A stretch of DNA of 51,183 bases from Neisseria sp. MVDL19-042950 (GCF_030504625.1 NZ_JAUKWH010000015.1:1-51183); one strand, 5' to 3'. Positions 19,626 to 28,808 are shown, counted from the first letter of the stretch. Program-made: numbers and translations. The notes: generated by a model not told the origin, from the sequence alone.

Positions 19626-21935
19626 TTATACCGAATCCGCGCCGGATAATCTTTTCAGACGGCCTGAAATCTCTAAAACTTTGCCTTTTTTGCCCCGTTT
19701 GTTGTTTATATCTTGAATCCGCAGGCGTTCTTTGTGGATTGCGCCGCGTTTGCCGACGCTTTCGGCCACAAATTCGGGCGACGAGGTAACAGCGACATGT
19801 TCGAGCTTGATGCCGTCTGAAAGGCTGATTAATTGCAGTCCGCGGCCTTTGGCCATTACTTCCAATTCGCCGATGGTAAACGCCAGCAGGCGCGGTTCGT
19901 CGGTGGCCAGCAGCACTTTGCAGTCGGGGTTGATGAGTGAAACGGCATAGATGCTGACCGGCGGCAGGGTCCGTTCTCCGGCTTTGAGCGTCATCACGAC
20001 TTTACCGGCTTTGATGCGGCTGACCATATCGCCGAGTTTGGCGATAAAGCCGTAGCCGCCGCTGTTGCTCAATAAATAATGCTGTTCGGGCAGGCCGGTC
20101 ATTATGGCGACGACTTCGGCGCCGTTTTGCAGTTCGATCAGCGAGGCTACGGGTACGCCGTCGCCGCGGCCGCCGGGGATTTCCGCCGCGTCCAGCGTGT
20201 AGGTGCGGCCGTGCGAATCCAACACCACCACCGGCCACACAGTGCGGCCTTCGATTACCTGTTTCAGCCCGTCGCCTTCTTTGAAGGTGGTTTGGCTTAA
20301 ATCGACGTTGTGGCCGGCGCGGCTGCGTATCCAGCCTTTGTTTGACAATATCAGCGTAACCGGCTCGTCGGCGGTGGTTTGCGTGAGGGTGGCGCGGCTG
20401 GCTTCTTCGACCAAAGTGCGGCGTTCGTCGCCGAACTGCTTCATGTCGGCCTGCATTTCTTTGATGATGAGTTTGCGTTTTTCGTTTTCGTCGCCCAGCA
20501 GGATTTTCAGACGGCCTTCTTCTTCACGCAGTTCGTTCAATTCTTTTTCGAGCTTGAAACCTTCCAAGCGGGCCAGTTGGCGCAGGCGGATTTCGAGAAT
20601 GTCTTCGGCTTGGATTTCGGTGAGGCCGAACGCCGCCATCAGGTCGGGTTTGGGTTCGTCGGATTCGCGGATGACTTTAATCACTTCGTCGATATGCAGA
20701 AAAGCGATCATGCGTCCGTCGAGGATGTGGATGCGTTTTTCCACTTGGGCGAGGCGGAATTTCAGACGGCGTGTAACGGTGATGACGCGGAAATCGAGCC
20801 ATTCCTGCAAAATGGTTTTGAGGTTTTTCTGGGCGGGGCGGTTATCCAAGCCCATCATCACCAAGTTCATCGGCACATTGCCTTCCAAACCGGTTTGCGC
20901 CATCAGCGTGTTGATGAAGTTTTCCGGTTCGATACGGCTGGATTTCGGCTCGAACACCAAACGCACGGGCGATTCGCCGTCGCTTTCGTCGCGCACTTTT
21001 TCCAACAGCGACAACATCAAGGCTTTGGTGTTTTGCTGGTCTTGCGTGAGGTTTTTCTTGCCGGACTTGGGCTTGGGATTGGTCTGCTCTTCGATTTCGG
21101 CAAGGATTTTCTGTGCGCTGGTGTTGGGCGGCAGCTCGGTTACGATGATGCGCCATTGCCCGCGCGCCAATTTTTCGATTTCGTAACGCGCACGCACGCG
21201 CACGCTGCCTTTGCCGGTTTCGTAAATCTGCTGCAAATCGACGGCGGAAGTGATGATTTGCCCGCCGCCGGCAAAATCGGGCGCGGGAATGTACTGCATC
21301 AGGTCGGCGGTTTCCAGCGACGGTTTTTTCAAGAGGGCGATGGCCGCTTGGGTAACTTCGGTCAGGTTGTGCGACGGGATTTCGGTAGCCAAACCGACGG
21401 CAATGCCCGATGCGCCGTTGAGCAGCACCATCGGCAGGCGGGCGGGCAGATGCACCGGCTCTTCAAATGCACCGTCGTAGTTCGGCACGAAATCCACCGT
21501 GCCCATATTGATTTCGGAAAGCAGCAGCTCGGCAATCGGTGTGAGCCGCGCTTCGGTGTAACGCATCGCCGCCGCGCCGTCGCCGTCGCGCGAGCCGAAG
21601 TTGCCGATGCCGTCGATTAAGGGATAGCGCAGGGTAAAGTCTTGCGCCATGCGCACCATGGCATCGTAGGCCGAAGCATCGCCGTGCGGATGGTATTTAC
21701 CGAGAATTTCCCCCACCACGCGGGCGGATTTCACGGGCTTGGCACCGTGCGTCAACCCCATGTCGCGCATGGCGTAGAGAATCCGCCGCTGCACGGGCTT
21801 TTGGCCGTCTGAAACTTCGGGCAGGGCGCGGCCTTTGACCACGCTCATGGCGTATTCGAGATAGGCGCGTTCGGCGTATTGGCCGAGCAGCAGATAATCG
21901 TCGCCGACGGCAGGCTGTGGGGTTTGTTCGTTCAT
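19626..21935 (-). CDS. parC: DNA topoisomerase IV subunit A
   Basis: The 769-residue subunit decatenates chromosomes together with ParE. The start is the Met at 21935 ([14 protein letters not shown]); the 34 codons upstream are not family-like. The active-site tyrosine is Tyr126 in [11 protein letters not shown]. The quinolone-resistance region reads GDASAYDAM: position 87 is Ala and position 91 is Asp, where the gonococcal wild type, as recalled, has Ser87 and Glu91. Several DUS cores are embedded in the gene (near 19653, 20508, 21805), plus one ATGCC-dialect copy at 19810-19821. parE is not adjacent. Confidence 0.97.
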   Translation of the reverse strand: MNEQTPQPAVGDDYLLLGQYAERAYLEYAMSVVKGRALPEVSDGQKPVQRRILYAMRDMGLTHGAKPVKSARVVGEILGKYHPHGDASAYDAMVRMAQDFTLRYPLIDGIGNFGSRDGDGAAAMRYTEARLTPIAELLLSEINMGTVDFVPNYDGAFEEPVHLPARLPMVLLNGASGIAVGLATEIPSHNLTEVTQAAIALLKKPSLETADLMQYIPAPDFAGGGQIITSAVDLQQIYETGKGSVRVRARYEIEKLARGQWRIIVTELPPNTSAQKILAEIEEQTNPKPKSGKKNLTQDQQNTKALMLSLLEKVRDESDGESPVRLVFEPKSSRIEPENFINTLMAQTGLEGNVPMNLVMMGLDNRPAQKNLKTILQEWLDFRVITVTRRLKFRLAQVEKRIHILDGRMIAFLHIDEVIKVIRESDEPKPDLMAAFGLTEIQAEDILEIRLRQLARLEGFKLEKELNELREEEGRLKILLGDENEKRKLIIKEMQADMKQFGDERRTLVEEASRATLTQTTADEPVTLILSNKGWIRSRAGHNVDLSQTTFKEGDGLKQVIEGRTVWPVVVLDSHGRTYTLDAAEIPGGRGDGVPVASLIELQNGAEVVAIMTGLPEQHYLLSNSGGYGFIAKLGDMVSRIKAGKVVMTLKAGERTLPPVSIYAVSLINPDCKVLLATDEPRLLAFTIGELEVMAKGRGLQLISLSDGIKLEHVAVTSSPEFVAESVGKRGAIHKERLRIQDINNKRGKKGKVLEISGRLKRLSGADSV
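19810..19821 (+). repeat. AT-dialect DUS inside parC
   Basis: ATGCCGTCTGAA, the 12-mer form typical of N. meningitidis and N. gonorrhoeae, occurs here in frame on the strand opposite to parC, whereas most copies in the window are AGGCCGTCTGAA. Confidence 0.8.
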
Positions 21936-22078
21936 CGCAAGCGGAAAATGCTGAATTGAAAAAGCCTGTATTGTAAAGCAATTTAACGATGTTGGCTTGG
22001 GCGGTGTCGGGGCTTGAACCATTCGGGACGGTTTCAATCTTATTTTTGATAAGGCGGGTGAGACGATGTACTGCTACA

Positions 22079-22993
22079 ATGCAGCCGTTTCCCCATCATT
22101 TTTCGGATATGCCGCTGATGAACCGACCGCAATTTACTGATTGTTTGAGCGAACTTGAGCAAAACCGTTTGCTGGATCGCGTGCAAAGCCATTTCGGGTG
22201 GGATTCGGCCGGATGGCGTGCTTTGTGGCTCAATGGTTTGAAGTTGGGCAATTTGAACGGGAAATGGTCGGAACGGGTAAGGCTGGATTGGTCGGGTGGC
22301 ATCACAGAAACCGACGGGGACGTGCATTTGCATGCCGACGGCTGGCTGGCTATGGGCGACAGTTTGCAGCATATGGCGCTGGGCTGGAAACAGCTCGGCC
22401 ACCTGAGCGGTTGGCGCAACGAACAATTCGACGTTAACGATTCGGAAGGCCGGCCGTTGTTTACATTGGAGCGTTCCGCATTCAGGCCGCTCGGTTTGTT
22501 GAGCAGGGCGGTGCACATCAACGGGCTGACCGAATATGAAGGCGAATGGATGTTTTGGATCGGTCGGCGCAGCCCGTATAAGGCGGTCGACCCCAACAAA
22601 CTCGACAACCTTGTGGGCGGCGGCATTGCCAGCGGGGAAAGCATACGGGAAGCGATGTTGCGCGAGGGCATGGAAGAAGCGGGGTTGGATGAGGCCTTGT
22701 TGCAGAACTTGAGCGGACAAAGCCGCCGCCGCAGTTGCCGCCCCGTATCGCGCGGCCTGCACAATGAAGAACTGTTTATCTTCGATATCGTGCTGCCGCC
22801 GGATGTGCTGCCGGAAAACCAAGACGGCGAAGTGGCCGAATTCAAGCGGATGCGTATTCCCGAGCTGACCGAAGCCATGTGCGGCGGTTTGCTGATGAAC
22901 GATGCGTTTCTGGCCACTTTAGACGCATTCAACCGCTACGGCCTGCTGGATAGGCAGCATCCGCTGGCGGTATGGCTGGACGAAAACCGGTAG
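22079..22993 (+). CDS. Nudix hydrolase with DUF4743 N-terminal domain
   Basis: The protein has about 304 residues. The N-terminal half resembles the DUF4743 region found before Nudix domains in thiamin-pyrophosphokinase-related proteins. The C-terminal half has a complete Nudix box: GGIASGE, then seven residues, then REGMEEAGL, which fits Gx5Ex7REUxEExGU. The substrate is not predictable beyond a nucleoside or thiamin diphosphate derivative. Starts at 22109 and 22118 are equally possible, as no strong ribosome-binding site distinguishes them. It is divergent from parC and ends in a DUS terminator. Confidence 0.85.
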   Translation: MQPFPHHFSDMPLMNRPQFTDCLSELEQNRLLDRVQSHFGWDSAGWRALWLNGLKLGNLNGKWSERVRLDWSGGITETDGDVHLHADGWLAMGDSLQHMALGWKQLGHLSGWRNEQFDVNDSEGRPLFTLERSAFRPLGLLSRAVHINGLTEYEGEWMFWIGRRSPYKAVDPNKLDNLVGGGIASGESIREAMLREGMEEAGLDEALLQNLSGQSRRRSCRPVSRGLHNEELFIFDIVLPPDVLPENQDGEVAEFKRMRIPELTEAMCGGLLMNDAFLATLDAFNRYGLLDRQHPLAVWLDENR

Positions 22994-23012
22994 GGCATAT
23001 TCAATGGCACTT

Positions 23013-23047
23013 GAGGCCGTCTGAAAAATCGTTTTTCAGACGGCCTC
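23013..23047 (+). terminator. DUS-pair terminator after Nudix gene
   Basis: Arms 23013-23028 and 23032-23047 form a 16-bp perfect stem with a 3-base loop, 19 bases after the stop. The remaining gap to the antiporter (to 23248) holds one more DUS (23207) and no gene. Confidence 0.88.
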
Positions 23048-23248
23048 GTTACAATGATGGAGGGGAAGGGGCGGCATGGTTCGGTTGCGTGGCTGACTCG
23101 GGCCGGATTGCCGCATCCCGAATGGTATCCGAATCGGGCGGTTCGGCACGGTCCCTTAATTTGTAAACAATCAAACTCACATGTAAAATCATGTCAGGTT
23201 ATGATATTTCAGACGGCCTCAAGGCCGTGATTTTTATGGAGAGTAGGG

Positions 23249-24595
23249 ATGAATGCCGTTGTAATTGCCGTTGCCGTGATGCTGATCTTGTCGCTGGCGC
23301 GGGTGCATGTGGTGCTGAGCCTGCTGCTGGGCGCGCTGGCGGGCGGTTTGACCAGCGGTTTGGGGCTGGCGAAAACCATGGAAGTGTTTCAAACCGGTTT
23401 GGCCAACGGTGCGCAGATTGCACTTTCTTATGCCATGCTGGGGGCGTTTGCCGTGGCCATCGCCCATTCGGGTTTGCCGCAAACGCTGGCCAATGCCGTT
23501 ATCCGCCGTTTGGATAACAGCCACGTGCGCGACAATGTGCCGGGTAGTGTCAACGTGGTGAAATGGGGGCTGCTGCTGGCTTTGCTGGCCATGAGCGTGA
23601 TGAGCCAAAACCTGATTCCCATCCATATCGCGTTTATTCCGCTGATTATTCCGCCGCTGCTGTTGGTGTTCAACCGCATCCAACTCGACCGCCGCCTGCT
23701 GGCCTGTGTGATGACTTTCGGTTTGGTTACCACTTATATGTGGCTGCCGGTGGGTTTCGGCGAAATCTTCTTGAAACAGATTTTGGTCGGCAACATCACT
23801 AAATCCGGTTTGAATGTCGATAATATCAACGTGGTTCAAGCCATGACCATTCCCGCTCTGGGTATGATTGCGGGCTTGCTGGTGGCGGTTTTCATCAGCT
23901 ACCGCCGTCCCCGTATTTATCAAAATACCCCGGCAGACGTGGAAGCTAACCACCACGCAGCGGCACAGCCGAAAATTTCCACCTACCGCAGCATCGTGGC
24001 GGTGTTGGCGATTGTGATTTCTTTCGCGGTGCAGTTGTGGGCCGGTTCGCTACTGCTGGGTGCGATGGTCGGTTTCGCCGTGTTTATGGCGGCCGGCGTG
24101 GTGCGCTGGGGCGAAGCGGACACGGTGTTTAACAACGGCGTGAAAATGATGGCGATGATCGGCTTCATCATGATTGCCGCGCAAGGCTTTGCCGAAGTGA
24201 TGAAAGCCACCGGCCAGATTGAGCCGCTGGTAAAAGCCTCGGCCGAAATGTTTGCCGGCAACAAAGGCATGGCGGCATTGATTATGCTGCTGGTGGGTTT
24301 GCTGGTTACTATGGGCATCGGCAGCTCGTTTTCCACCTTGCCGATTATCGCCACGATTTACGTGCCCTTGTGCATCAGCATGGGCTTCTCGCCGATGGCT
24401 ACTTTGGCTTTGATCGGTACGGCGGGCGCATTGGGTGATGCCGGTTCGCCCGCTTCCGATTCCACATTGGGCCCAACCGCCGGTTTGAATGTGGACGGCC
24501 AGCACGACCACGTGCGCGATACGGTTATCCCCACCTTCCTGCACTATAACCTGCCGCTGATGGTTTCCGGCTGGATTGCCTCGATGGTGCTGTGA
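23249..24595 (+). CDS. Na+/H+ antiporter family protein (YuiF-like)
   Basis: The 448-residue inner-membrane protein has about 11 to 12 hydrophobic helices and the repeated Gly/Ser-rich segments of the NhaC/YuiF-type antiporter family: [19 protein letters not shown] at the start and [12 protein letters not shown] with [19 protein letters not shown] near the end. It is expected to exchange Na+ for protons; some relatives carry other solutes such as amino acids. It overlaps slyX by one base (TGATG). Confidence 0.82.
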   Translation: MNAVVIAVAVMLILSLARVHVVLSLLLGALAGGLTSGLGLAKTMEVFQTGLANGAQIALSYAMLGAFAVAIAHSGLPQTLANAVIRRLDNSHVRDNVPGSVNVVKWGLLLALLAMSVMSQNLIPIHIAFIPLIIPPLLLVFNRIQLDRRLLACVMTFGLVTTYMWLPVGFGEIFLKQILVGNITKSGLNVDNINVVQAMTIPALGMIAGLLVAVFISYRRPRIYQNTPADVEANHHAAAQPKISTYRSIVAVLAIVISFAVQLWAGSLLLGAMVGFAVFMAAGVVRWGEADTVFNNGVKMMAMIGFIMIAAQGFAEVMKATGQIEPLVKASAEMFAGNKGMAALIMLLVGLLVTMGIGSSFSTLPIIATIYVPLCISMGFSPMATLALIGTAGALGDAGSPASDSTLGPTAGLNVDGQHDHVRDTVIPTFLHYNLPLMVSGWIASMVL

Positions 24596-24813
24596 TGAAT
24601 GATTTGGAAGCACGCGTTACCGAGTTGGAAATTCAGACGGCCTTACAGGAAGACTTGATTGCCAGCCTGAGCGACACCATTGCCAAGATGCAGCAAACCC
24701 TTGATTTACAGCAAGGGCAGTTGCGGTTGCTGTATCAGCGGATGCAGGAAAAAAGCAGCGGCGACAGCGGCGAGCCATACAGCCTGCTTGATGAGATACC
24801 GCCGCATTATTAA
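24595..24813 (+). CDS. slyX: SlyX family protein
   Basis: The 72-residue protein is a short coiled coil (LEARVTELEIQTALQEDLIASL) with the conserved C-terminus PPHY, as in SlyX. Function in the family is unknown. The ATG shares its A with the stop of the antiporter gene, so the two are co-translated. A DUS core is in frame near 24633 and encodes IQTAL. Confidence 0.9.
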   Translation: MNDLEARVTELEIQTALQEDLIASLSDTIAKMQQTLDLQQGQLRLLYQRMQEKSSGDSGEPYSLLDEIPPHY

Positions 24814-24817
24814 CTTT

Positions 24818-24862
24818 AATGATGAGGCCGTCTGAAAAAAGTTTTCAGACGGCCTCATCATT
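24818..24862 (+). terminator. DUS hairpin after slyX
   Basis: Perfect 21-bp arms (24818-24838 and 24842-24862) with a 3-base loop: a DUS pair extended by seven matching bases on the outer side. It ends 32 bases before rlmH. Confidence 0.85.
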
Positions 24863-24894
24863 ATCCAAGCGAATTTTCGGAAAGAGAAAGAGCC

Positions 24895-25365
24895 ATGAAT
24901 ATTACCGTTTTAGCCGTCGGCACCAAAATGCCGCGCTGGGTGGACGAAGCCGTGAACGAATACGCCAAGCGTTTCGGGCGCGACGTGAACTACACCTTGA
25001 AAGAAATCAAACCCGAAAAACGCGGTGCAGGCGTGAATGCCGCGCAGGGCATGGCGGCGGAAGAAAAGCGCATTCTCGAAGCAGTTCCGCAAGGTGCATT
25101 TTTAGTGGTGTTGGACGAACGCGGCAAAGCCCCCACTTCGGTGGAACTGGCGGAGCATCTGAAAAACTGGCAGCAAAACGGCGAACACGTTTGCTTCGTA
25201 ATCGGCGGGGCGGACGGCATGACCGACCGCCTCAAACAGCAGGCACGGCTGATGCTGCGCCTATCCAGCCTCACTTTGCCGCACGGCATGGTGCGCGTGC
25301 TGCTTACCGAACAGCTTTACCGCGCCGTATCGATTTTGCACAACCATCCTTACCATCGGGAGTAG
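24895..25365 (+). CDS. rlmH: 23S rRNA (pseudouridine1915-N3)-methyltransferase RlmH
   Basis: The 156-residue SPOUT methyltransferase acts on pseudouridine 1915 in helix 69 of assembled 70S ribosomes. The length is standard. The SAM-binding knot is visible as FVIGGADGMTDRLKQQA and LSSLTLPHGMVRVLLTEQLYRA, and the protein ends with the typical HNHPYHRE. In many bacteria it neighbours rsfS-nadD; here it is separate. Confidence 0.97.
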   Translation: MNITVLAVGTKMPRWVDEAVNEYAKRFGRDVNYTLKEIKPEKRGAGVNAAQGMAAEEKRILEAVPQGAFLVVLDERGKAPTSVELAEHLKNWQQNGEHVCFVIGGADGMTDRLKQQARLMLRLSSLTLPHGMVRVLLTEQLYRAVSILHNHPYHRE

Positions 25366-25405
25366 CGGTTTATACTTTAAAAATCACTAAGGCATCAAAA
25401 CAAAA

Positions 25406-25445
25406 CACCGAGGCCGTCTGAAAACAGTTTCAGACGGCCTCGGTG
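25406..25445. terminator. DUS hairpin between convergent rlmH and glycine-zipper gene
   Basis: Perfect 18-bp arms (25406-25423 and 25428-25445), a DUS pair extended by five matching bases, lie between convergent genes and can serve both strands. Confidence 0.88.
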
Positions 25446-25479
25446 CATCTTTCATATCGTGTAGAGGGCGAAACGGGTA

Positions 25480-25848
25480 TTAATCGTCGTCATCGTCATC
25501 ATCATCTTCGCGGTATTTTTTACAGCGGTATTTCTTGCCTTTGCGGTAATGGTCGCAATAACAGCTTTTTTTGCAGTGTTTGCCCGAAGCATGGTGATGG
25601 CGGGCTTGTTCGGCCGCTTCTTTTTTCTGGTTGCGCTTGGCATACAGGTTGCCGGCGGTGCCGCCGATGGCCGCGCCGATAAGCGTGCTTTCCATATTGT
25701 TGCCGGCCACTTTTCCGATAACGCCGCCGACGGCCGCGCCCACAATCGTCGCCTCCGTGCGGTCGGTCATGCGTGCTTGTGCGGTGGTGCCGAACGAGAG
25801 CGCCACTGCCGCCAGCACGGCAATCAGGGTTTTACGGATGGTGTTCAT
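25480..25848 (-). CDS. Glycine-zipper 2TM-domain protein with poly-Asp tail
   Basis: The predicted 122-residue protein has a Sec signal peptide (cleavage likely after AQA, residue 24 or so). Next is a glycine-zipper pair (VGAAVGGVIGKVAGN and IGAAIGGTAGNLYAK), as in the Rickettsia 17-kDa antigen/2TM family. After this come a His/Cys/Lys-rich segment (HHHASGKHCKKSCYCDHY) and a C-terminus of eight aspartates. The Met at 25848 was chosen because it starts the signal peptide; the longer open frame is not credible. The function is unknown; the tail suggests cation or metal binding. Confidence 0.8.
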   Translation of the reverse strand: MNTIRKTLIAVLAAVALSFGTTAQARMTDRTEATIVGAAVGGVIGKVAGNNMESTLIGAAIGGTAGNLYAKRNQKKEAAEQARHHHASGKHCKKSCYCDHYRKGKKYRCKKYREDDDDDDDD

Positions 25849-26102
25849 CAGAAGTCTCCGAGTTATATCAGGAAGAACAATTCGCCTTTTACCACACAAC
25901 CACGAAAGATGTGGCAATATTCGGAAATACGGTTGCCGCAAACGCTTGGCCGTTGCAGCAACCGCCATGATGTTGAGAGCGGTAAAACGGTTAAAGGTTT
26001 TTGAGGATAATGTAATATTCTGCAACCGCCCCGAAGTTGCGCGGCCGCCCTGCAAAATGCCGTTGCCGCCGTATTTTGAATTCGAAACATCGAAAGCCCG
26101 TT

Positions 26103-27158
26103 ATGACTTATTCCTACCGCCAAACCCTGCCCGATACCGCATTGGATATCGTGGGCGACGTGCACGGCGAACTCGAAGCCCTGCAATCGCTGCTGCATCA
26201 TCTCGGCTATCGGGATAACGGAGCACATCCGCAGGGGCGCCGGTTGGTGTTTGTCGGCGATTTGTGCGACCGCGGGCAAAACAGCCCTGCGGTGCTGGCG
26301 TGGTTCAAACAGGCTTACGATGCGGGCCATGCTTTCATGGTGCTGGGCAACCACGAGTTGAATGCGCTCGTGCGCGATCCGAAAGACGGCTCCGGCTGGT
26401 TTTTTCCCGAACGGGAGGCCAAAGATGCCGTTCAATACGCGCCGTGGAACGTGTTGCCCGAAGCCGAAAAACCCGTGCTGGAAAGCTGGTTGGCGGAGCA
26501 GCCGCTGATTTTGGAATGCCCAGACCTGCGCGTGGTGCACGCCGCATGGCTGCCGCAGCAGTTTGCCGCGCTGGAAGCCGCCGCCGGTGAAAGATTGGTC
26601 GAACAATACCGCCGCTTTGATGGCGGGCTGAAACGGCATCTTCAGACGGCCTCTTGGTATGCCGACTATCTCGACGAACAGCAGCGTTACGCCGAAGTTG
26701 TCGAAAACCCGCACTTCCCGCCGCCGCCCATGCCCGCTACGGCGCAATACGAACTCAACCGCAGCCGTATGCACCCGATACGGGCATTGACCAGCGGTGT
26801 GGAGCAGATCGCCCCCACACCGTTTTATGCCAGCGGGCGTTGGCGTTTTACCGCTCGTTGCGCGTGGTGGAACGATTATCGCGACGATGTGCCGGTGGTT
26901 GTGGGCCATTATTGGCGTTCGTGGCTGCCGCAACCGCCGTCGCCGCACCGCGAAAACCTGTTACCTGCAGAAGGCGCGGCATGGCACGGGGCGCGGCATA
27001 ATGTGTTTTGTATCGACTTTTCCGTCGGCGCACGCTGGCGCGACCGTAAAAACGGCACGCCGCCCGAGCGTTCCGAATTCCGCCTCGCCGCCTTGCGCTG
27101 GCCGGAACGGGTGCTGGTGTTTGATAACGGGGAAACGGCGGCCACGGTGCAGGGTTAA
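26103..27158 (+). CDS. Metallophosphoesterase
   Basis: The predicted 351-residue calcineurin-like phosphoesterase has the dimetal motifs in order: DIVGDVHGE, FVGDLCDRG, VLGNHE and VVHAAW, with a C-terminal GHYW. It resembles PPP-type bacterial phosphatases such as ApaH/PrpA, but the substrate cannot be assigned. An in-frame DUS lies near 26641. The 22 codons upstream of the chosen Met are not family-like. It is divergent from the glycine-zipper gene. Confidence 0.88.
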   Translation: MTYSYRQTLPDTALDIVGDVHGELEALQSLLHHLGYRDNGAHPQGRRLVFVGDLCDRGQNSPAVLAWFKQAYDAGHAFMVLGNHELNALVRDPKDGSGWFFPEREAKDAVQYAPWNVLPEAEKPVLESWLAEQPLILECPDLRVVHAAWLPQQFAALEAAAGERLVEQYRRFDGGLKRHLQTASWYADYLDEQQRYAEVVENPHFPPPPMPATAQYELNRSRMHPIRALTSGVEQIAPTPFYASGRWRFTARCAWWNDYRDDVPVVVGHYWRSWLPQPPSPHRENLLPAEGAAWHGARHNVFCIDFSVGARWRDRKNGTPPERSEFRLAALRWPERVLVFDNGETAATVQG

Positions 27159-27159
27159 A

Positions 27160-27259
27160 GTAGGGCGGGCATCCCTGCCCACCGTTTATTTGTGCATGTA
27201 CGCAGGCAGGTCATACGGGTTTTCTTCCGACTGACGGCGGGCAGGGATGCCCGCCCTAC
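27160..27259. repeat. Long GGGCGGGCA inverted-repeat element, copy A
   Basis: Arms of 21 perfect bases (27160-27180 and 27239-27259) continue inward with four more pairs after one mismatch. The element starts 2 bases after the phosphoesterase stop and is unrelated to DUS. A diverged relative is at 31648-31718. Confidence 0.85.
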
Positions 27260-27283
27260 ATGATTTTATCGACAGGGATGAAC

Positions 27284-27335
27284 AAAGGCCGTCTGAAAAC
27301 ATTTCAGACGGCCTTTCAGGTTTTTCAGACGGCCT
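27284..27335. terminator. Triple DUS cluster between convergent genes
   Basis: An inverted DUS pair (27284-27297 with 27303-27316) is followed by a third DUS copy (27324-27335) that just overlaps the SDR stop. It serves the phosphoesterase and SDR transcripts. Confidence 0.85.
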
Positions 27336-28164
27336 ATTTAAACCAAGATTTGATTTTTTGAAACAGCGACATACTTTGTTTGTCGAAGCCGTTTTCCACC
27401 ATGGCGGCGGGCACGGCGGCTTCGCGGTGTACCGGCAGCGCGCCGAAACTTTGCGCCACCGGCATGATTTCGATACTGTTCACGTTCATGTGTGCGGGGC
27501 GTTGGTAGAGCCATAAAGCGGTGTCGGCAATATCTTGCGGGCGGATGAACTGCACGTTTTCATACAGCTTGGCCACCCGCTCTTCGTCGCCTTTGAAGCG
27601 CACGTTGGAAAATTCGGTGTCGCCGCACAAGCCCGGTTCGATATTGCTCACGCGCACGCCGGTGCCGGCTAAGTCGGCGCGCAGGTTGAGGCTGAACTGG
27701 CGCACGTAGGCTTTGGTGGCGCCGTAAACATTGCCGCCGGGGTAGGGGTAGGTGCCGGCAATCGAGCCGATATTGATGATGTAGCCGTTTTTGTGTTCGG
27801 TCATCTGCGGCAGCACTTTGCGGGTGAGGTAAGTGAGGCCGACGATATTGGTTTGGATCATGGTTTGCCAGTCGTCGAAATCGGCTTTGTCGGCAGGATC
27901 CAACCCGAGGGCGAGACCGGCGTTGTTGATGAGGCAGTCGATTTTGTCGAAAGGCTCGGGCATGTCTTGCAGGGCGTTGTCGATCGACGCGGTGGAAGTC
28001 ATGTCCATTTCCAGCGGCAAAAACTGTTCGCCCAGCTCGACCCGCAATGCTTCCAGCTTGTCGATGCGGCGTGCCGCGCCGATAACGTTGTAACCGGCCG
28101 CCACAAAAGCGCGGCACATTGCTTCGCCGAATCCGGCGGATGCGCCAGTAATCAAAATCGCCAT
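27334..28164 (-). CDS. Short-chain dehydrogenase/reductase, YdfG-like
   Basis: The predicted 276-residue NAD(P)-dependent oxidoreductase has TGASAGFG (residues 6-13), the NNAG motif (80-83) and the catalytic Ser134, Tyr147 and Lys151. Close overall likeness to YdfG (serine/3-hydroxy acid dehydrogenase) is suggested by the IEPGLCGDTEFSNVRFKGD segment. A C-terminal extension of roughly 25 to 30 residues goes beyond the usual 248. GGAGAG lies 7 bases before the Met at 28164. An 11-bp G tract lies 22 bases upstream of the start. Confidence 0.88.
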   Translation of the reverse strand: MAILITGASAGFGEAMCRAFVAAGYNVIGAARRIDKLEALRVELGEQFLPLEMDMTSTASIDNALQDMPEPFDKIDCLINNAGLALGLDPADKADFDDWQTMIQTNIVGLTYLTRKVLPQMTEHKNGYIINIGSIAGTYPYPGGNVYGATKAYVRQFSLNLRADLAGTGVRVSNIEPGLCGDTEFSNVRFKGDEERVAKLYENVQFIRPQDIADTALWLYQRPAHMNVNSIEIMPVAQSFGALPVHREAAVPAAMVENGFDKQSMSLFQKIKSWFK

Positions 28165-28185
28165 TTGGTTCTCTCCTTGGAATGT

Positions 28186-28196
28186 GGGGGGGGGGG
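28186..28196. repeat. Poly-G/C tract (11 bp) in a divergent promoter region
   Basis: Eleven consecutive G on the plus strand (poly-C in the SDR leader) lie between the SDR start (28164) and the divergent cytochrome c' start (28317). Such tracts mediate phase variation by slipped-strand mispairing in Neisseria. Confidence 0.9.
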
Positions 28197-28316
28197 ATGG
28201 TTTATTTTGCGTGCCGCCAATCGAAAATAAATCGGCGGTGTAGTCCCCATGGTGGGTTTCAGGTATGATGTTCGGACAATTCAAATAATATTACCACAAT
28301 GAAAAGGAACACTATC

Positions 28317-28781
28317 ATGAAAATCAAAACCACTCTGCTGGCGGCGGCTTCCGTTGCCGTGTTGGCGCTGTCGGCATGCGGCGGCGCTGCCGATTCGGGC
28401 GTAGCCAAAGGCCCGATTTCCGAAGCCCGCACCACCGCGTTCAAATCTATGATGCCCAACTTCAGCACGATGGGCAAAATGGTAAAAGGCGAAGAGGCTT
28501 ACGACGTGGAAAAATTCAAAGTCGCCGCCGCCGCTTTTGCCGAAGAGAGCAAAAAGCCGTTTGAACATTTCCAAAAAGACGAACAGGGCGACGGCGATAC
28601 GCTGCCGGTAACTTGGGAAAAACCCGAAGAGTTCAAAGCCGCCGAAGAGAAATTCCATGCGGCGGTGGCCGAATTGAACACCAAAGCCCAAGGCGGCAAT
28701 CTGGAAGAAATAAAAGTGGCTTACGGCGACGTAGGTGCCAACTGTAAAGCCTGCCACGACACTTTCCGCCGTCCTAAATAA
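28317..28781 (+). CDS. cycP: Lipoprotein cytochrome c'
   Basis: The predicted 154-residue protein has a lipoprotein signal with lipobox LSAC (Cys21). A four-helix cytochrome c' fold ends with the haem site CKACH (Cys143, Cys146, His147) followed by DTFRR. In Neisseria this class II cytochrome protects against nitric oxide. An AAGGAA site precedes the ATG at 28317, and a TATGAT at 28264-28269 could be the -10 box. It is divergent from the SDR gene and ends with a DUS terminator. Confidence 0.92.
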   Translation: MKIKTTLLAAASVAVLALSACGGAADSGVAKGPISEARTTAFKSMMPNFSTMGKMVKGEEAYDVEKFKVAAAAFAEESKKPFEHFQKDEQGDGDTLPVTWEKPEEFKAAEEKFHAAVAELNTKAQGGNLEEIKVAYGDVGANCKACHDTFRRPK

Positions 28782-28808
28782 CGCTGCGCTGAATACCGTA
28801 TGATGCCC

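Noticed and set aside
20203-21620. Long open frames antisense to parC (327 and 413 codons)
   Set aside because: They are shadows of parC codon structure with low-complexity Phe/His-rich products; parC on the minus strand is clearly the real gene.
21995-22025. tRNA T-arm-like sequence (GGTTCAAGCCCC on the minus strand) near parC
   Set aside because: The flanking bases do not form a T stem, and no acceptor, D or anticodon arms can be drawn around it.
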